NCBI RefSeq assembly: GCF_000300235.2
Contig: NZ_CP004388.1
Span: 1,717,501-1,781,500, forward strand
Direction: 5' to 3'
Length of the DNA stretch: 64,000 bases
Origin: Thalassospira xiamenensis M-5 = DSM 17429
GTDB taxonomy: Bacteria > Pseudomonadota > Alphaproteobacteria > Rhodospirillales > Thalassospiraceae
Shown here: piece after piece, positions 8,533 through 17,390 of the stretch
How the letters are laid out: each line of letters begins with the position of its first letter
Numbering within the stretch: position 1 is the stretch's first letter
The notes under the pieces: model-generated
Told to the model about the DNA's origin: nothing
Seen by the model: the letters and a program-made list of their open reading frames with translations, nothing else
Databases searched by the model: none
Program-made: the position numbers and the translations under genes

Positions 8533-9786
8533 ATGAATGATCATACAAAAACACCAAAGCAGGCCGTGCACGGGGTAGGGACATTTTTATGGATCCTGGC
8601 ACCGGTCGTGCTGGCCTTTTCGCTCAGCCAGTTTTTCCGTTCTGCACAGGCCTTGCTGGCCGAATCCCTTCGGGCGGAGCTTTCGACCTCTCCCGAGGAA
8701 CTTGGCCTGATATCGGGCAGTTTTCATTTTGCCTTTGCCTTGATGCAAATTCCCGTCGGTGTGATGCTGGACCGTTACGGGCCGCGTTTGACCAATGGTG
8801 TGATGATGATCATCACGGTGGCCGGTGTTCTGATCTTTGCCAATGCGCATAGTGTGGCGGGATTGATGATCGGGCAGGCGGTGATCGGCCTTGGCTGTTC
8901 AGCGGCCTTCATGGCGGCATTGGTGCTGGCATCGCGTTGGGTGGCACCGGAAAAGTTTGCCGCGACTTCTGGCCTGATTGTGGCGTTCAGTTTGCTGGGC
9001 GTTCTGGCATCGGCAACGCCATTGGCCGCCCTGATCGAACTGCGCGGCTGGCGCGACGTTTATTACGGGCTTGCCGTGCTCAGCGCGCTTTCGGTTGTTC
9101 TGACATTCACCATGGTGCGCGACGCACCGCCAAAGCACAGCTTCCATTCCCGAAAGGGCGAAACCGTGGGTGAGGCATTGCGCGGCATGATCTCTGTCTG
9201 GAAAAACCGGCAGGTCTGGTTTCTGGTTGGTGTTGCCTTCTTCAGCTATCCGGCGATCCTGACCGTACGTGGGCTTTGGGGCGGGCCGTACCTACAGGAC
9301 GTCTTCCATCTCGGGGCGGTGGATGTTGGTAACGTTCTTTTGGTGATGACAATCGGCATGATCATCGGACCGCCCGCCTATGGGCAACTTTCGCGCCTGA
9401 TGGGCGGTGCGGCACATCCCCTGATCGTCTTTGCCGTTCTGATTGCGGCTGTGCTGTGCCTGTTGCAGGCGCTGCTGGGGACGACAGCTCTTTGGCTCGC
9501 CGCGGTCCTGATGGTCGCACACGGGCTTCTGGGCAGCTGTGCAACGCTTAACTATGCCGCATCGCGGGCCGCGGTGCCCGAACATCTGATTGGCCGTGCC
9601 CTGACCACGGTCAATCTGGCGACCTTTGGCGGGCTGTTTGTCCTTCAGGGGATTGCAGGTGTGATCATTGGTCGGTTTGAGCCGGGCGCAACGGAGGGCT
9701 ATCGCGTGATGTTTGCCTTCCTTGGTGTCTGCCTTGCGATTGCGGGAACGGCCTTCTGGATGGGAACCCGAAAACGGTCGAATTGA
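8533..9786 (+). CDS. Major facilitator superfamily transporter
   Basis: About 417 residues with 12 predicted membrane helices. The loop motif between TM2 and TM3, GVMLDRYGPR, is the classical MFS motif A variant. The N-terminal half reads ALMQIPVGVMLDRYGPRLT. Substrate cannot be assigned; the sequence resembles the CynX/NimT-type or YfkF-like predicted metabolite transporters. The start is uncertain: ATGs at 8518 and 8533 and a TTG at 8494 are in frame, and none has a convincing ribosome-binding site. Confidence 0.82.
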   Translation: MNDHTKTPKQAVHGVGTFLWILAPVVLAFSLSQFFRSAQALLAESLRAELSTSPEELGLISGSFHFAFALMQIPVGVMLDRYGPRLTNGVMMIITVAGVLIFANAHSVAGLMIGQAVIGLGCSAAFMAALVLASRWVAPEKFAATSGLIVAFSLLGVLASATPLAALIELRGWRDVYYGLAVLSALSVVLTFTMVRDAPPKHSFHSRKGETVGEALRGMISVWKNRQVWFLVGVAFFSYPAILTVRGLWGGPYLQDVFHLGAVDVGNVLLVMTIGMIIGPPAYGQLSRLMGGAAHPLIVFAVLIAAVLCLLQALLGTTALWLAAVLMVAHGLLGSCATLNYAASRAAVPEHLIGRALTTVNLATFGGLFVLQGIAGVIIGRFEPGATEGYRVMFAFLGVCLAIAGTAFWMGTRKRSN

Positions 9787-9985
9787 TTTCAAGCGGTTTT
9801 GTGCGGGTGCCTTTGCGGTTGTCGTTGCGGACATGCGTTCGCATATGTGTTGGACAAGGATATTGCAGGATCGGACTATGATCCTTGCGGTTAAACAGGA
9901 TGCTTGGATTTCCCGGCTTTTGGCGTGTTATCGCCCTATTTGCGGTGGGGGATTAAAAAAAACGTCACAGCGGCGAAAAACGCGC

Positions 9986-10014
9986 TTGACCTTGCCCGAC
10001 CCAATCGCTAAAAA
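9986..10014 (+). promoter_or_regulatory. Candidate sigma-70 promoter for tRNA-Glu cluster
   Basis: TTGACC and TAAAAA are separated by exactly 17 bp and end 21 bp before the first tRNA-Glu. The spacing and the strong -35 support a housekeeping promoter driving all three tRNAs. Confidence 0.5.
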
Positions 10015-10035
10015 CCGGCCTCGTTAACGCGCTGC

Positions 10036-10111
10036 GTCCCCTTCGTCTAGAGGCCTAGGACACTGCCCTTTCACGGCGGCAACAGGGGTTCGAATCCCCT
10101 AGGGGACGCCA
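10036..10111 (+). tRNA. tRNA-Glu (TTC), copy 1
   Basis: 76 nt including encoded CCA. The acceptor stem GTCCCCT/AGGGGAC is perfect, the anticodon loop CTTTCAC gives TTC, and the T-loop reads TTCGAAT. First of three identical tandem copies. Confidence 0.97.
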
Positions 10112-10143
10112 CTCGTTAACACGGACTGCATTTTGGTGACTGT

Positions 10144-10219
10144 GTCCCCTTCGTCTAGAGGCCTAGGACACTGCCCTTTCACGGCGGCAACAGGGGTTCG
10201 AATCCCCTAGGGGACGCCA
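10144..10219 (+). tRNA. tRNA-Glu (TTC), copy 2
   Basis: Identical in sequence to copy 1, with encoded CCA. It is separated from copy 1 by a 32-bp spacer that is not conserved with the next spacer. Confidence 0.97.
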
Positions 10220-10257
10220 CCAAAGCAGACCATACATAAGATCGCACCGCGATTTGC

Positions 10258-10333
10258 GTCCCCTTCGTCTAGAGGCCTAGGACACTGCCCTTTCACGGCG
10301 GCAACAGGGGTTCGAATCCCCTAGGGGACGCCA
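10258..10333 (+). tRNA. tRNA-Glu (TTC), copy 3
   Basis: Identical to copies 1 and 2, including encoded CCA, with a 38-bp spacer before it. A terminator follows 30 bp downstream. Confidence 0.97.
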
Positions 10334-10363
10334 CTTTCTCTTAAAAAGATTGTTCAATCTGTG

Positions 10364-10394
10364 ATGCTCGTTCGGTTCGCGACGGGCATTTTTC
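10364..10394 (+). terminator. Intrinsic terminator after tRNA-Glu cluster
   Basis: ATGCTCG pairs with CGGGCAT (one G-T) around a 12-nt loop, followed directly by TTTTT. It closes the tRNA transcription unit before the convergent dinB gene. Confidence 0.75.
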
Positions 10395-10422
10395 GTTTCA
10401 AGCCGTTCAGGCAATGGAAACG

Positions 10423-11793
10423 CTAAAATCCGAAACGATGCTGGCGCGATGTTTTCTTGTGCTGGCGATACCGCCGCGTCAGGCTTTCGCGTAATTGCTC
10501 CGCCGTCGGGCGTGGGATTTGCGGGATCAGGCGGGCCGGGGGCAGGGTGCTTTCGCCATTATCCTCGATCAATTCGACGGGGGCTGTTTCCTCGGCTTCG
10601 CCAAACAGGTCGGCAGGGTCGGCTGTTTCGGCCGGGAAAAGATCGGCAACGCCGACACCCAGCAGGCGATAACGCGTGCCATCGACTTCCTTTTTCAGAA
10701 GTGTCAGGGCTGTTTCAAGGATCAGATCTTCGCGCAATGTCGGGTAGGTCAGGCGCATATTGCGCGTGCGGGTTTTGAAATCGGCTGATTTCAGTTTCAG
10801 AACAACGGTATGGCCCGCGATTTCCTTGCGTGCGAGGTCACTGGCGACGCGCGCCGTCAGGCGTTTGGCGATATCGACCAGTTCATCTAGGTCGGAAATG
10901 TCTTCGTTAAAGGTTGTTTCCGATGACAGGCTTTTGCGTTCGCTGCTTTGTTCGACCCGGCGATTGTCCTGCCCGCGCGAAAAATAGAAGAACCGTTTGC
11001 CAATGCTGCCGTAACGGCCCTGCAAGGCATGTATATCAAGCTGTTGCATCTGTCCGATGGTGGTGATGCCATCGTCGCGCAGCTTGCGCTCCATCGCCGG
11101 TCCAACGCCCCACATCATGCGTACCGGCTTATCCGCAAGGAACGATACGGCTTCTGCGGAGCCAATCATTGAAAAGCCGAACGGTTTATTGAGGTCGGAT
11201 GCGATCTTGGCCAGAAATTTGTTGTAGGAAAGCCCGATGGAAACCGTGATGCCGACTTCGCGCCTGATTTCCGCCTGAAGATCAATCAGGCATTCGGCGG
11301 CTGTTTTACAATGCGTTCCTTGCGCATTGGTCAGGTCAAGAAACGCCTCGTCAATTGAAAGCGGTTCAATGTCCGGGGTTATGGCGCGCATCATGTCACG
11401 TACTCGGTATCCTTCGCGCTGATACTTTGCCATGTCGGGTTTCAGGAAAACACCGTCGGGGCAAAGTTCGCGCGCCTTGAAGGCTGGCATGGCGGATCGC
11501 ACGCCGAATTTGCGCGCGACATAACAGCAGGTGGAAACCACCCCGCGATGCCCGCCGCCAATGATGACAGGCTGATCCATCAGTTCCGGTCGGTCACGCT
11601 TTTCAATCGAGGCATAAAACGCATCGCAATCCAGGTGCCCGATGAAAAGTTCGGGCAGTTCGGCATGCGCGATCCCGCGTTTTCCGCCACAGACCGGGCA
11701 GGGGGCATAGGCCCCTTCGCCGCTTTTGGGGAGCGGCCGGTCTGCATGGAAACGCCATTTGTGATGGCAATCGGGACAAAGCGCATAGATCAT
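10423..11793 (-). CDS. dinB: Y-family DNA polymerase IV with N-terminal zinc ribbon
   Basis: Translesion polymerase, about 456 residues. It begins with a zinc-ribbon-like extension (ALCPDCHHKW ... APCPVCGG), as in a subset of alphaproteobacterial DinB proteins. The catalytic palm follows: GHLDCDAFYASIEKRDRPEL and the acidic LSIDEAFLDLT. The thumb helix-hairpin-helix (MMWGVGPAMERKL) and a little-finger domain (KSLSSETTFNED) come next. The C-terminus is a basic tail; no canonical terminal clamp-binding motif is obvious. MIYALCPDC at 11793 is the chosen start; 13 more residues upstream are open. Confidence 0.92.
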   Translation of the reverse strand: MIYALCPDCHHKWRFHADRPLPKSGEGAYAPCPVCGGKRGIAHAELPELFIGHLDCDAFYASIEKRDRPELMDQPVIIGGGHRGVVSTCCYVARKFGVRSAMPAFKARELCPDGVFLKPDMAKYQREGYRVRDMMRAITPDIEPLSIDEAFLDLTNAQGTHCKTAAECLIDLQAEIRREVGITVSIGLSYNKFLAKIASDLNKPFGFSMIGSAEAVSFLADKPVRMMWGVGPAMERKLRDDGITTIGQMQQLDIHALQGRYGSIGKRFFYFSRGQDNRRVEQSSERKSLSSETTFNEDISDLDELVDIAKRLTARVASDLARKEIAGHTVVLKLKSADFKTRTRNMRLTYPTLREDLILETALTLLKKEVDGTRYRLLGVGVADLFPAETADPADLFGEAEETAPVELIEDNGESTLPPARLIPQIPRPTAEQLRESLTRRYRQHKKTSRQHRFGF

Positions 11794-11898
11794 GCTTATT
11801 TGTACCGCTTTTGTTCCGTTTATGCCAAGCAAAGAAACGCGGCAAATCCCCGTCAGGTGACAGGATTTGTCAGGAGCAATAATCGGATTGGGGCGAGG

Positions 11899-13149
11899 TT
11901 AGCGTTTCTGTGCTGCGGCCGCACGTTTCGCACGGCGTTGACGGGCAATCATGTTGTCGATATAGCGCCCCTGGAACAGGGTAATGCCCAGCGACTGACC
12001 GAATTTGATCGCGGTCGGGCTGTCGCAACGGCACAGGATCACACGTTCCCGGCCAGAGTCTTTCACAAGATTGTCCATTTCGGAATATTTTTTGCGAATG
12101 ACGTTGTCTGTCATTTCCTCGCGCCAGGCGACCTTGATGAAATCAGCCTTAAGGCTTTTGCGATCCACAAACGAAAGGGCTTCGACAGTCAGATTGTCGA
12201 TCAAAACGCGATAGCCGCGTTCATGGAATTCGTCACGCAGCCGCAGATAGGTTTCGAGGTTTGAGAACAGATCGACCTGATTGAGCTCGATGATCACATT
12301 GCCCGGCCATTTTTTACGAACAACTTCATCGAACCGCTCGAAATCCTTGGATGTCAGCGTTTCCAGATTGAGGTTGATCGAGAATGAGCTGGCATGTGTC
12401 TTGAACGTCCGCTTGCACAGATAGTTCAGCATGCGTTTATCAAGCACTTCGGTCATATGCTGAAACAGCCAGCGGTTTGACGCAAGGTCAATGTTGGGCA
12501 TGATCGCGTTGCGCAAGTCCGAGATCGAGACAAAGAATTCGTCAAAAACCGGATGCAGTTCCTTGGAGCCCGCGCGGGCAAACACGCAAACAGGTTGCTG
12601 GCGGATATGTTCGGAAAGATCAGCCGAATGAATGGTGTCTTCCAACTGGGCCAGATTTTCCGCATTGATCGGGCTCAGAACATTGGTTGGCTTCTGGGCC
12701 GGGCGCATATTGCTGCTTTGCTGCAGCTTTTTGGCGCGTTCATCAAGATGCTGGCACAGCAGCAGGAATTCCTGGAATTCCGTATTCAGATTGTACCATG
12801 TGCAGAATCCGGTTTCCTCGCTTTCGTCCTGCGAAAGCGGATCATCGCGGAACAGGTAGCGCAGCGTGTCAACTGCCGGTTCCACGTCGGCGATCGATTT
12901 GTCTTTCCAGATGAACAGAAGGTCATCGTTACTTAGGACAAAGATACGGCCGACATAAAGCTTTACGTAGCTTTCAAAGGTATTGGTCGCGACCCGGATA
13001 TGATAATCGCGTCGGTGAAATGGCTTGAGCCGGGACAAATGGATATGAACAGCGCGGTGCCCGAATTTGCGGGTTTCCAGACGCTGGACATAATCAAGCA
13101 TCAGGTATTCCTGAAGGGCCTGTTGGCCATATTGTTTGGGCTCAATCAA
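11899..13149 (-). CDS. Degenerate EAL-domain-like protein
   Basis: 416 residues. The C-terminal ~220 residues follow the EAL phosphodiesterase fold: SINLNLETLTSKDFERF, VIIELNQVDLF where EAL enzymes have LELTES, RVLIDNLTVE where they have the IDDFG-like strand, and QSLGITLFQGRYID as the final strand. The signature EAL triad and the metal-binding acidic residues are missing, so c-di-GMP hydrolysis is unlikely and a ligand-sensing or scaffold role is more plausible. The N-terminal ~150 residues are a separate unassigned domain. The C-terminus is basic (RQRRAKRAAAAQKR). Confidence 0.7.
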   Translation of the reverse strand: MIEPKQYGQQALQEYLMLDYVQRLETRKFGHRAVHIHLSRLKPFHRRDYHIRVATNTFESYVKLYVGRIFVLSNDDLLFIWKDKSIADVEPAVDTLRYLFRDDPLSQDESEETGFCTWYNLNTEFQEFLLLCQHLDERAKKLQQSSNMRPAQKPTNVLSPINAENLAQLEDTIHSADLSEHIRQQPVCVFARAGSKELHPVFDEFFVSISDLRNAIMPNIDLASNRWLFQHMTEVLDKRMLNYLCKRTFKTHASSFSINLNLETLTSKDFERFDEVVRKKWPGNVIIELNQVDLFSNLETYLRLRDEFHERGYRVLIDNLTVEALSFVDRKSLKADFIKVAWREEMTDNVIRKKYSEMDNLVKDSGRERVILCRCDSPTAIKFGQSLGITLFQGRYIDNMIARQRRAKRAAAAQKR

Positions 13150-13470
13150 TCTACTTCCCCGAAAGAGACAGGATTAATTCCTGATATTTTGAATTCATAC
13201 AATGGTATGGGACGATCTATCAAACCATATTGTCCCTGAATGCCGCGTTAACAGGTGCGACAGTTATATAGTTTACTTTTACGAATTATATTTTGGACAT
13301 GTCCTATTGCATAGTTTCTGACATTGGAAAATGCTTTTAACGAATTGTTCGCAGCCATCGGGCAGACTGGATCACCATCAGGGAAATGATGGGGCGGTGC
13401 GCGTTGGACTTGACGACAGCCTGCGAAACATGCTCCCTGAATTGTCTTTTAATAATAGGGGGTTGACACC
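13150..13470. other. 321-bp divergent intergenic region
   Basis: Lies between the divergent EAL-like and SPOR-lipoprotein genes and should contain both promoters. It is A/T-rich around 13165-13330. I see no gene, strong hairpin or recognisable operator. Confidence 0.4.
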
Positions 13471-14895
13471 ATGAAGGTATCCGCAATGCGGACCGGGAAC
13501 TGGCTGAAGATCGGCGGCAGAAGCCTTGCCGTTGTCGGCATGGTTTCATGGGTGTCTGGCTGTGCGCCACTGCTTGATCAGGATTTCTGGGACGAGGCGA
13601 CTTCATTTACCGATGAAAATTATACCGCCAATGGTTTGCAGCAGCTTGCAACCGGCGATTATGCCTCTGCGGAAAAATTCTTTGACGAAGCATTGCGCAA
13701 AAATCCTCAGGACGGGCACGCGCTTTTGTGGCGGTCGGTGATGTATCAAAACACCAACCGTGCCGATCGTGCGCGGGATGGATACGATACCCTGATCGCC
13801 ATGAACCCGCCCGGAACGGTTTTGATGACAACGGCCAACGGCACGCAACCGCGCCCGTTGCGCGATGCGGCTGAATTCAACCTGATGCGTTTGCAGCGCG
13901 GTCTTCCGGGATCGCTTAGCATCAATGACCAGATTGCGACGGCTCCGGCCGGGTTGGGGACGGCAAATCAATCCGTCATGGCACCGTCGAATGCCATGGT
14001 CGCACCCCCGATGGTCGCCAGCAGTCAACCGCGTGCGCGAAGTGCCGATATGCCTGCCGGTGCTGCATTGAGCACGGGGGATGAAGCCATCGCAAAGCGG
14101 TTTGCCATTCTGCGTGATTTACAGGCCGCTGGCCTTGTCACGCCGGAGGAATTTTCAGCGCGCCGGTCTGCCAATCTGGGGGCATTGCTGCCCATGAGCC
14201 AGTCAGCACCGGCGGCATTTCTTGATAATCCGCCACCGGACAGCACGCAAATCGAGCAGCGCCTGAACCAGTTGAACCGTGCCCTTCAGATCGGGGCGAT
14301 CACGGTGCAGGAACATGTCAATGAACGTACCGCTATTCTGGATGCGCTTTTACCGGCCCAACCGCGCCAGCGCGCAACCCCGCCGCCGGCACCACAAGGC
14401 TTGATGGATGCCGCACGCCAGATTGCGCGTATCGAAGATTTTTCGCAGATGAAACTGGTGACGCCCGACGAATTCAAACGAGAGCGTGATGCAATCGAAG
14501 CCGCCATTGTCGAACCGGCAAAGGCCAATGTAACGACCTTAAGCGCGGGCGAGCCTGTTCGTCGTGTCGCCACCGGCGAAAGCCGTGCGGTTCAGTCGGG
14601 CGGCGAAATGGCAGCGGCCCCGACCATGGGGACGGCAAATCCGGTTGCTGCAACAGCCGGGGGCAAAAGCCTTCATCTGGCATCTTATCGCAATCAGGCA
14701 CAGGCCGAACGCGGTTGGCAAATCCTGACGCAACGTTATGCCGAGCTTGCGCCACTTCAGCACGGTGTCACGCAGGCAAACATTCCTGGCAAGGGGACCT
14801 ATTTCCGTTTGATGGCGACCGGGCTTAGTGACAGTTCCGCCAGTTCAATCTGTGCTGAGCTTAAACGTCGCGGTCAGTTCTGCGAGGTCAAGTAA
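13471..14895 (+). CDS. Lipoprotein with TPR-like region and C-terminal SPOR domain
   Basis: 474 residues. The signal peptide ends in a lipobox WVSGC (lipidated Cys31). Residues about 50-110 form TPR-like helices (LATGDYASAEKFFDEAL, NPQDGHALLWRSVMYQ). Three short-linear repeats of the form FAILRDLQAAGLVTPEEF / LNRALQIGAITVQEHV / IEDFSQMKLVTPDEF resemble SHOCT-like helices. The last ~75 residues, from SLHLASYRNQAQAERGW, match the SPOR peptidoglycan-binding domain. It is likely anchored at the outer membrane and recruited to denuded septal glycan, but the exact role is unknown. Confidence 0.82.
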   Translation: MKVSAMRTGNWLKIGGRSLAVVGMVSWVSGCAPLLDQDFWDEATSFTDENYTANGLQQLATGDYASAEKFFDEALRKNPQDGHALLWRSVMYQNTNRADRARDGYDTLIAMNPPGTVLMTTANGTQPRPLRDAAEFNLMRLQRGLPGSLSINDQIATAPAGLGTANQSVMAPSNAMVAPPMVASSQPRARSADMPAGAALSTGDEAIAKRFAILRDLQAAGLVTPEEFSARRSANLGALLPMSQSAPAAFLDNPPPDSTQIEQRLNQLNRALQIGAITVQEHVNERTAILDALLPAQPRQRATPPPAPQGLMDAARQIARIEDFSQMKLVTPDEFKRERDAIEAAIVEPAKANVTTLSAGEPVRRVATGESRAVQSGGEMAAAPTMGTANPVAATAGGKSLHLASYRNQAQAERGWQILTQRYAELAPLQHGVTQANIPGKGTYFRLMATGLSDSSASSICAELKRRGQFCEVK

Positions 14896-14948
14896 CAGCG
14901 CTTTGCGCGCAACCTGACTGAAATCAGGCAGGTTTGCCGACGATCCGG

Positions 14949-15704
14949 ATGTCCGACATGATCCTGATTTTCAGCGATTTTGGCGTAATCGGCCCTTATA
15001 GTGGGGCGATGCGTGCGGTTGTTCATCGTAATGCCCCCGACATTACGGTTTGCGATCTGATGTTCGATGCGCCGGATCGCAATCCACGTGCATCAGCCTA
15101 TCTTCTGGCCGCATTGTCGCGCGAATTTCAACCGGGCGATGTCGTGCTTTGCGTCGTTGACCCGGGTGTCGGCAGCCAGCGTCGCGGCATTGTTGTTGAA
15201 TGCGACGGCGTTTTTTACGTCGGTCCCGACAACGGATTGTTCGAAATACTGATCCGGCGGTCGAAAACATGCCGGGTGAGAGTGATCAACTGGCATCCCG
15301 AAAATGCATCGGCAAGCTTTCACGGGCGAGATATTTTCGCCCCGGTGGCCTGCATGATTGCCAAGGGTGAACCTGTGGCACTTGGCGATATCGATGTCGG
15401 GTTGCGTTATGTCCCGCCCCAGAGCTGGCCGGATGAGCTTTCAGAAATCATTTATATCGACAGCTATGGCAATCTGATGACCGGTCTTCTTGCCGCACCG
15501 GGGTGGCAGAACCGCAATCTGAAGCTTTTGATCAACGGACAGTCTCTTTCGCCTGCCCGGACATTCTCCGATGTCGCGCTGGGGCAGGGCTTTCATTACC
15601 GAAATTCAATCGGACTTTGTGAGGTTGCCGTAAACTGTGGACGTGCCGATCAGGCGTTCGGGGCAGAGATCGGTACAGCGGTGTTTATCAAGCCGCAGAA
15701 TTAG
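14949..15704 (+). CDS. SAM hydroxide adenosyltransferase (DUF62 family)
   Basis: About 251 residues of the family that hydrolyses S-adenosylmethionine to adenosine and methionine, related to fluorinases and chlorinases. Diagnostic segments are ILIFSDFG at the N-terminus, VVDPGVGSQRRGIVV, YVGPDNGLFE, HGRDIFAPVA and the domain-2 strand IYIDSYGNLMTG. In-frame starts exist at TTG 14934, ATG 14949 and ATG 14958; 14949 is a compromise. It follows the SPOR lipoprotein by 53 bp. Confidence 0.87.
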   Translation: MSDMILIFSDFGVIGPYSGAMRAVVHRNAPDITVCDLMFDAPDRNPRASAYLLAALSREFQPGDVVLCVVDPGVGSQRRGIVVECDGVFYVGPDNGLFEILIRRSKTCRVRVINWHPENASASFHGRDIFAPVACMIAKGEPVALGDIDVGLRYVPPQSWPDELSEIIYIDSYGNLMTGLLAAPGWQNRNLKLLINGQSLSPARTFSDVALGQGFHYRNSIGLCEVAVNCGRADQAFGAEIGTAVFIKPQN

Positions 15705-15807
15705 AACGCGGGTAATTTTCTTTTGCGAAATGAGTGTTATATTTCAACGGGATTGATGCATTCGTCTGTCGCGGACGACAGCCACAGACATATGTGAAGG
15801 GCAGCGA

Positions 15808-16632
15808 ATGGCAATTGATGTAAAGTTCTGGGGAGTTCGTGGGAGCATTGCCTGTCCTTCCCCCGACCATGTTGTTTATGGCGGCAATACCAGTTGTATC
15901 GAAATGCGGATCGGTGATCATACCCTGATCTTTGACGCCGGAACCGGTATTCGCAATCTTGGCAAGGATCTGATCCGGCGCAAGGTAACCGAAGCCAGCA
16001 TTTATCTGACGCATACCCACTGGGACCATATCAACGGGTTCCCGTTTTTTGTCCCGGCCTATAATCCTGCTGCACGTTTTCACGTGCTGGCCGGACATTT
16101 GAAAGAGCAGGGCGGGGTCGAGCGCGTGTTTTCGGCCCAGATGGCCGATCCAACCTTTCCGGTACCGCTTTCGGCCATGCAGTCAAAACTGACATTCGAA
16201 GATTTCACGGTCGGGACGGTTTTATACCCGGCCGATGGGATTGCCGTTAGGACCGCGCCGTTGCGTCATCCCAACGGGGCGACGGCGTATCGCGTGGAGC
16301 ATGACGGCAAGTCTGTCTGTTATGTCACCGATACCGAACATATGCCGGGCCAACCTGACAAGGTGGTTCTTGATTTCATCCGGAATGCTGATCTCGTGAT
16401 TTATGACAGCACTTACACCGACGATGAATTCCCGGCCAAACTTGGCTGGGGGCATTCGACCTGGCAGGAGGGAGTTCGGTTGTGTCAGGCGGCAAACGTC
16501 AAACGGCTTGCCCTGTTTCATCATGATCCCGATCACAATGATGCGGTAATGGCCGGGATCGAACAGCAGGCACGCAGCCAATGGTCAAATGTCTTTGCCG
16601 CGCGCGATGAAATGGTCGTCGCTATCGAATAG
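15808..16632 (+). CDS. MBL-fold metallohydrolase
   Basis: 274 residues. The metal site THTHWDHINGFPFF (HxHxDH) lies near residues 69-82. The N-terminal KFWGVRGSIACPSPD with YGGNTSCIEM is typical of the MBL clade that includes phosphorylcholine- and cyclic-nucleotide-phosphodiesterase-like enzymes. Further ligands are seen in CYVTDTEH and LIYDSTYTDDEF ... HSTWQEG, and a late FHHDPDHND. In the wider family this clade is often fused or linked to regulatory domains; here it stands alone. Substrate not assignable. Confidence 0.82.
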   Translation: MAIDVKFWGVRGSIACPSPDHVVYGGNTSCIEMRIGDHTLIFDAGTGIRNLGKDLIRRKVTEASIYLTHTHWDHINGFPFFVPAYNPAARFHVLAGHLKEQGGVERVFSAQMADPTFPVPLSAMQSKLTFEDFTVGTVLYPADGIAVRTAPLRHPNGATAYRVEHDGKSVCYVTDTEHMPGQPDKVVLDFIRNADLVIYDSTYTDDEFPAKLGWGHSTWQEGVRLCQAANVKRLALFHHDPDHNDAVMAGIEQQARSQWSNVFAARDEMVVAIE

Positions 16633-16660
16633 GTACCCGGCAGAACGCGCACCACCAACA

Positions 16661-17353
16661 TCAGAATACGCGCGAATATTTTGGGAAAATGCGAATTTCG
16701 ATACGGCGGTTGGCTTCGCGGTTTTCCTCGATCGGGTTGCCATCATCGCCGCGGTTGGGCAATTTCGGCTTGGTATCGCCATAGGAAATTGCCCGCATGC
16801 GGTCACTTTCCGGATCAACCCCGACCGCGGTTAAAAAGCGCACAACGGCAATGGATCGCCCGGCCGCCAGTTCCCAGTTCGACGGGAAACGTGGTGTGTT
16901 GATCGGGCTGTCGTCAGTATGCCCGGTCACTTCGACCTGAAAGCCAAGATAACGGGGTTCTTTTAACAGGTCCCCAACATCTTTAAGGAACAGGACCGCA
17001 TCCTGCGTCAAATTGGCTGATCCGGGATGGAAAAATGCGCCGCCGCCAAGTTCCATCAGAATACCTTCGTCGTCGGTCGAAACATTGACGGCATTATCCA
17101 TTGATGTGTTGAACACAACATCCTTCAGATCGGTTTCGAGAACCTGCGTCGGGCGGACGATCTCGCGTTTGCCAATCTGTTCGGCAATACCTGATTGTAC
17201 TTTTTCGAAAAGCGGGATTTCGACCTTGGAAAAGCTGACCAGCATCACAAAGAACGCCATCAGAAGCGTGATCGCATCGGCATAGGTTACGATCCAGTCT
17301 TCTTCGACCAGTTCTTCCTGGCGTCGCCCCATCGGTGATTTGCGTCGGGCCAT
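16661..17353 (-). CDS. motB: Flagellar stator protein MotB-like (OmpA/MotB domain)
   Basis: 230 residues. It has a cytoplasmic basic N-terminus, then one TM helix preceded by the ion-carrying aspartate in TYADAITLLMAFFVML, corresponding to E. coli MotB Asp32. After a linker, the periplasmic OmpA-like peptidoglycan-binding domain (VEVTGHTDDSPINTPRFPSN ... ANRRIEIRI) occupies the C-terminal half. It follows the MotA-like gene by 37 bp on the same strand, forming a stator operon. Two adjacent ATGs are possible starts (17356 and 17353). Confidence 0.88.
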   Translation of the reverse strand: MARRKSPMGRRQEELVEEDWIVTYADAITLLMAFFVMLVSFSKVEIPLFEKVQSGIAEQIGKREIVRPTQVLETDLKDVVFNTSMDNAVNVSTDDEGILMELGGGAFFHPGSANLTQDAVLFLKDVGDLLKEPRYLGFQVEVTGHTDDSPINTPRFPSNWELAAGRSIAVVRFLTAVGVDPESDRMRAISYGDTKPKLPNRGDDGNPIEENREANRRIEIRIFPKYSRVF

Positions 17354-17390
17354 CATGGCCTCCTGTCGTCAAGCATATCGTCTGTGGCCG

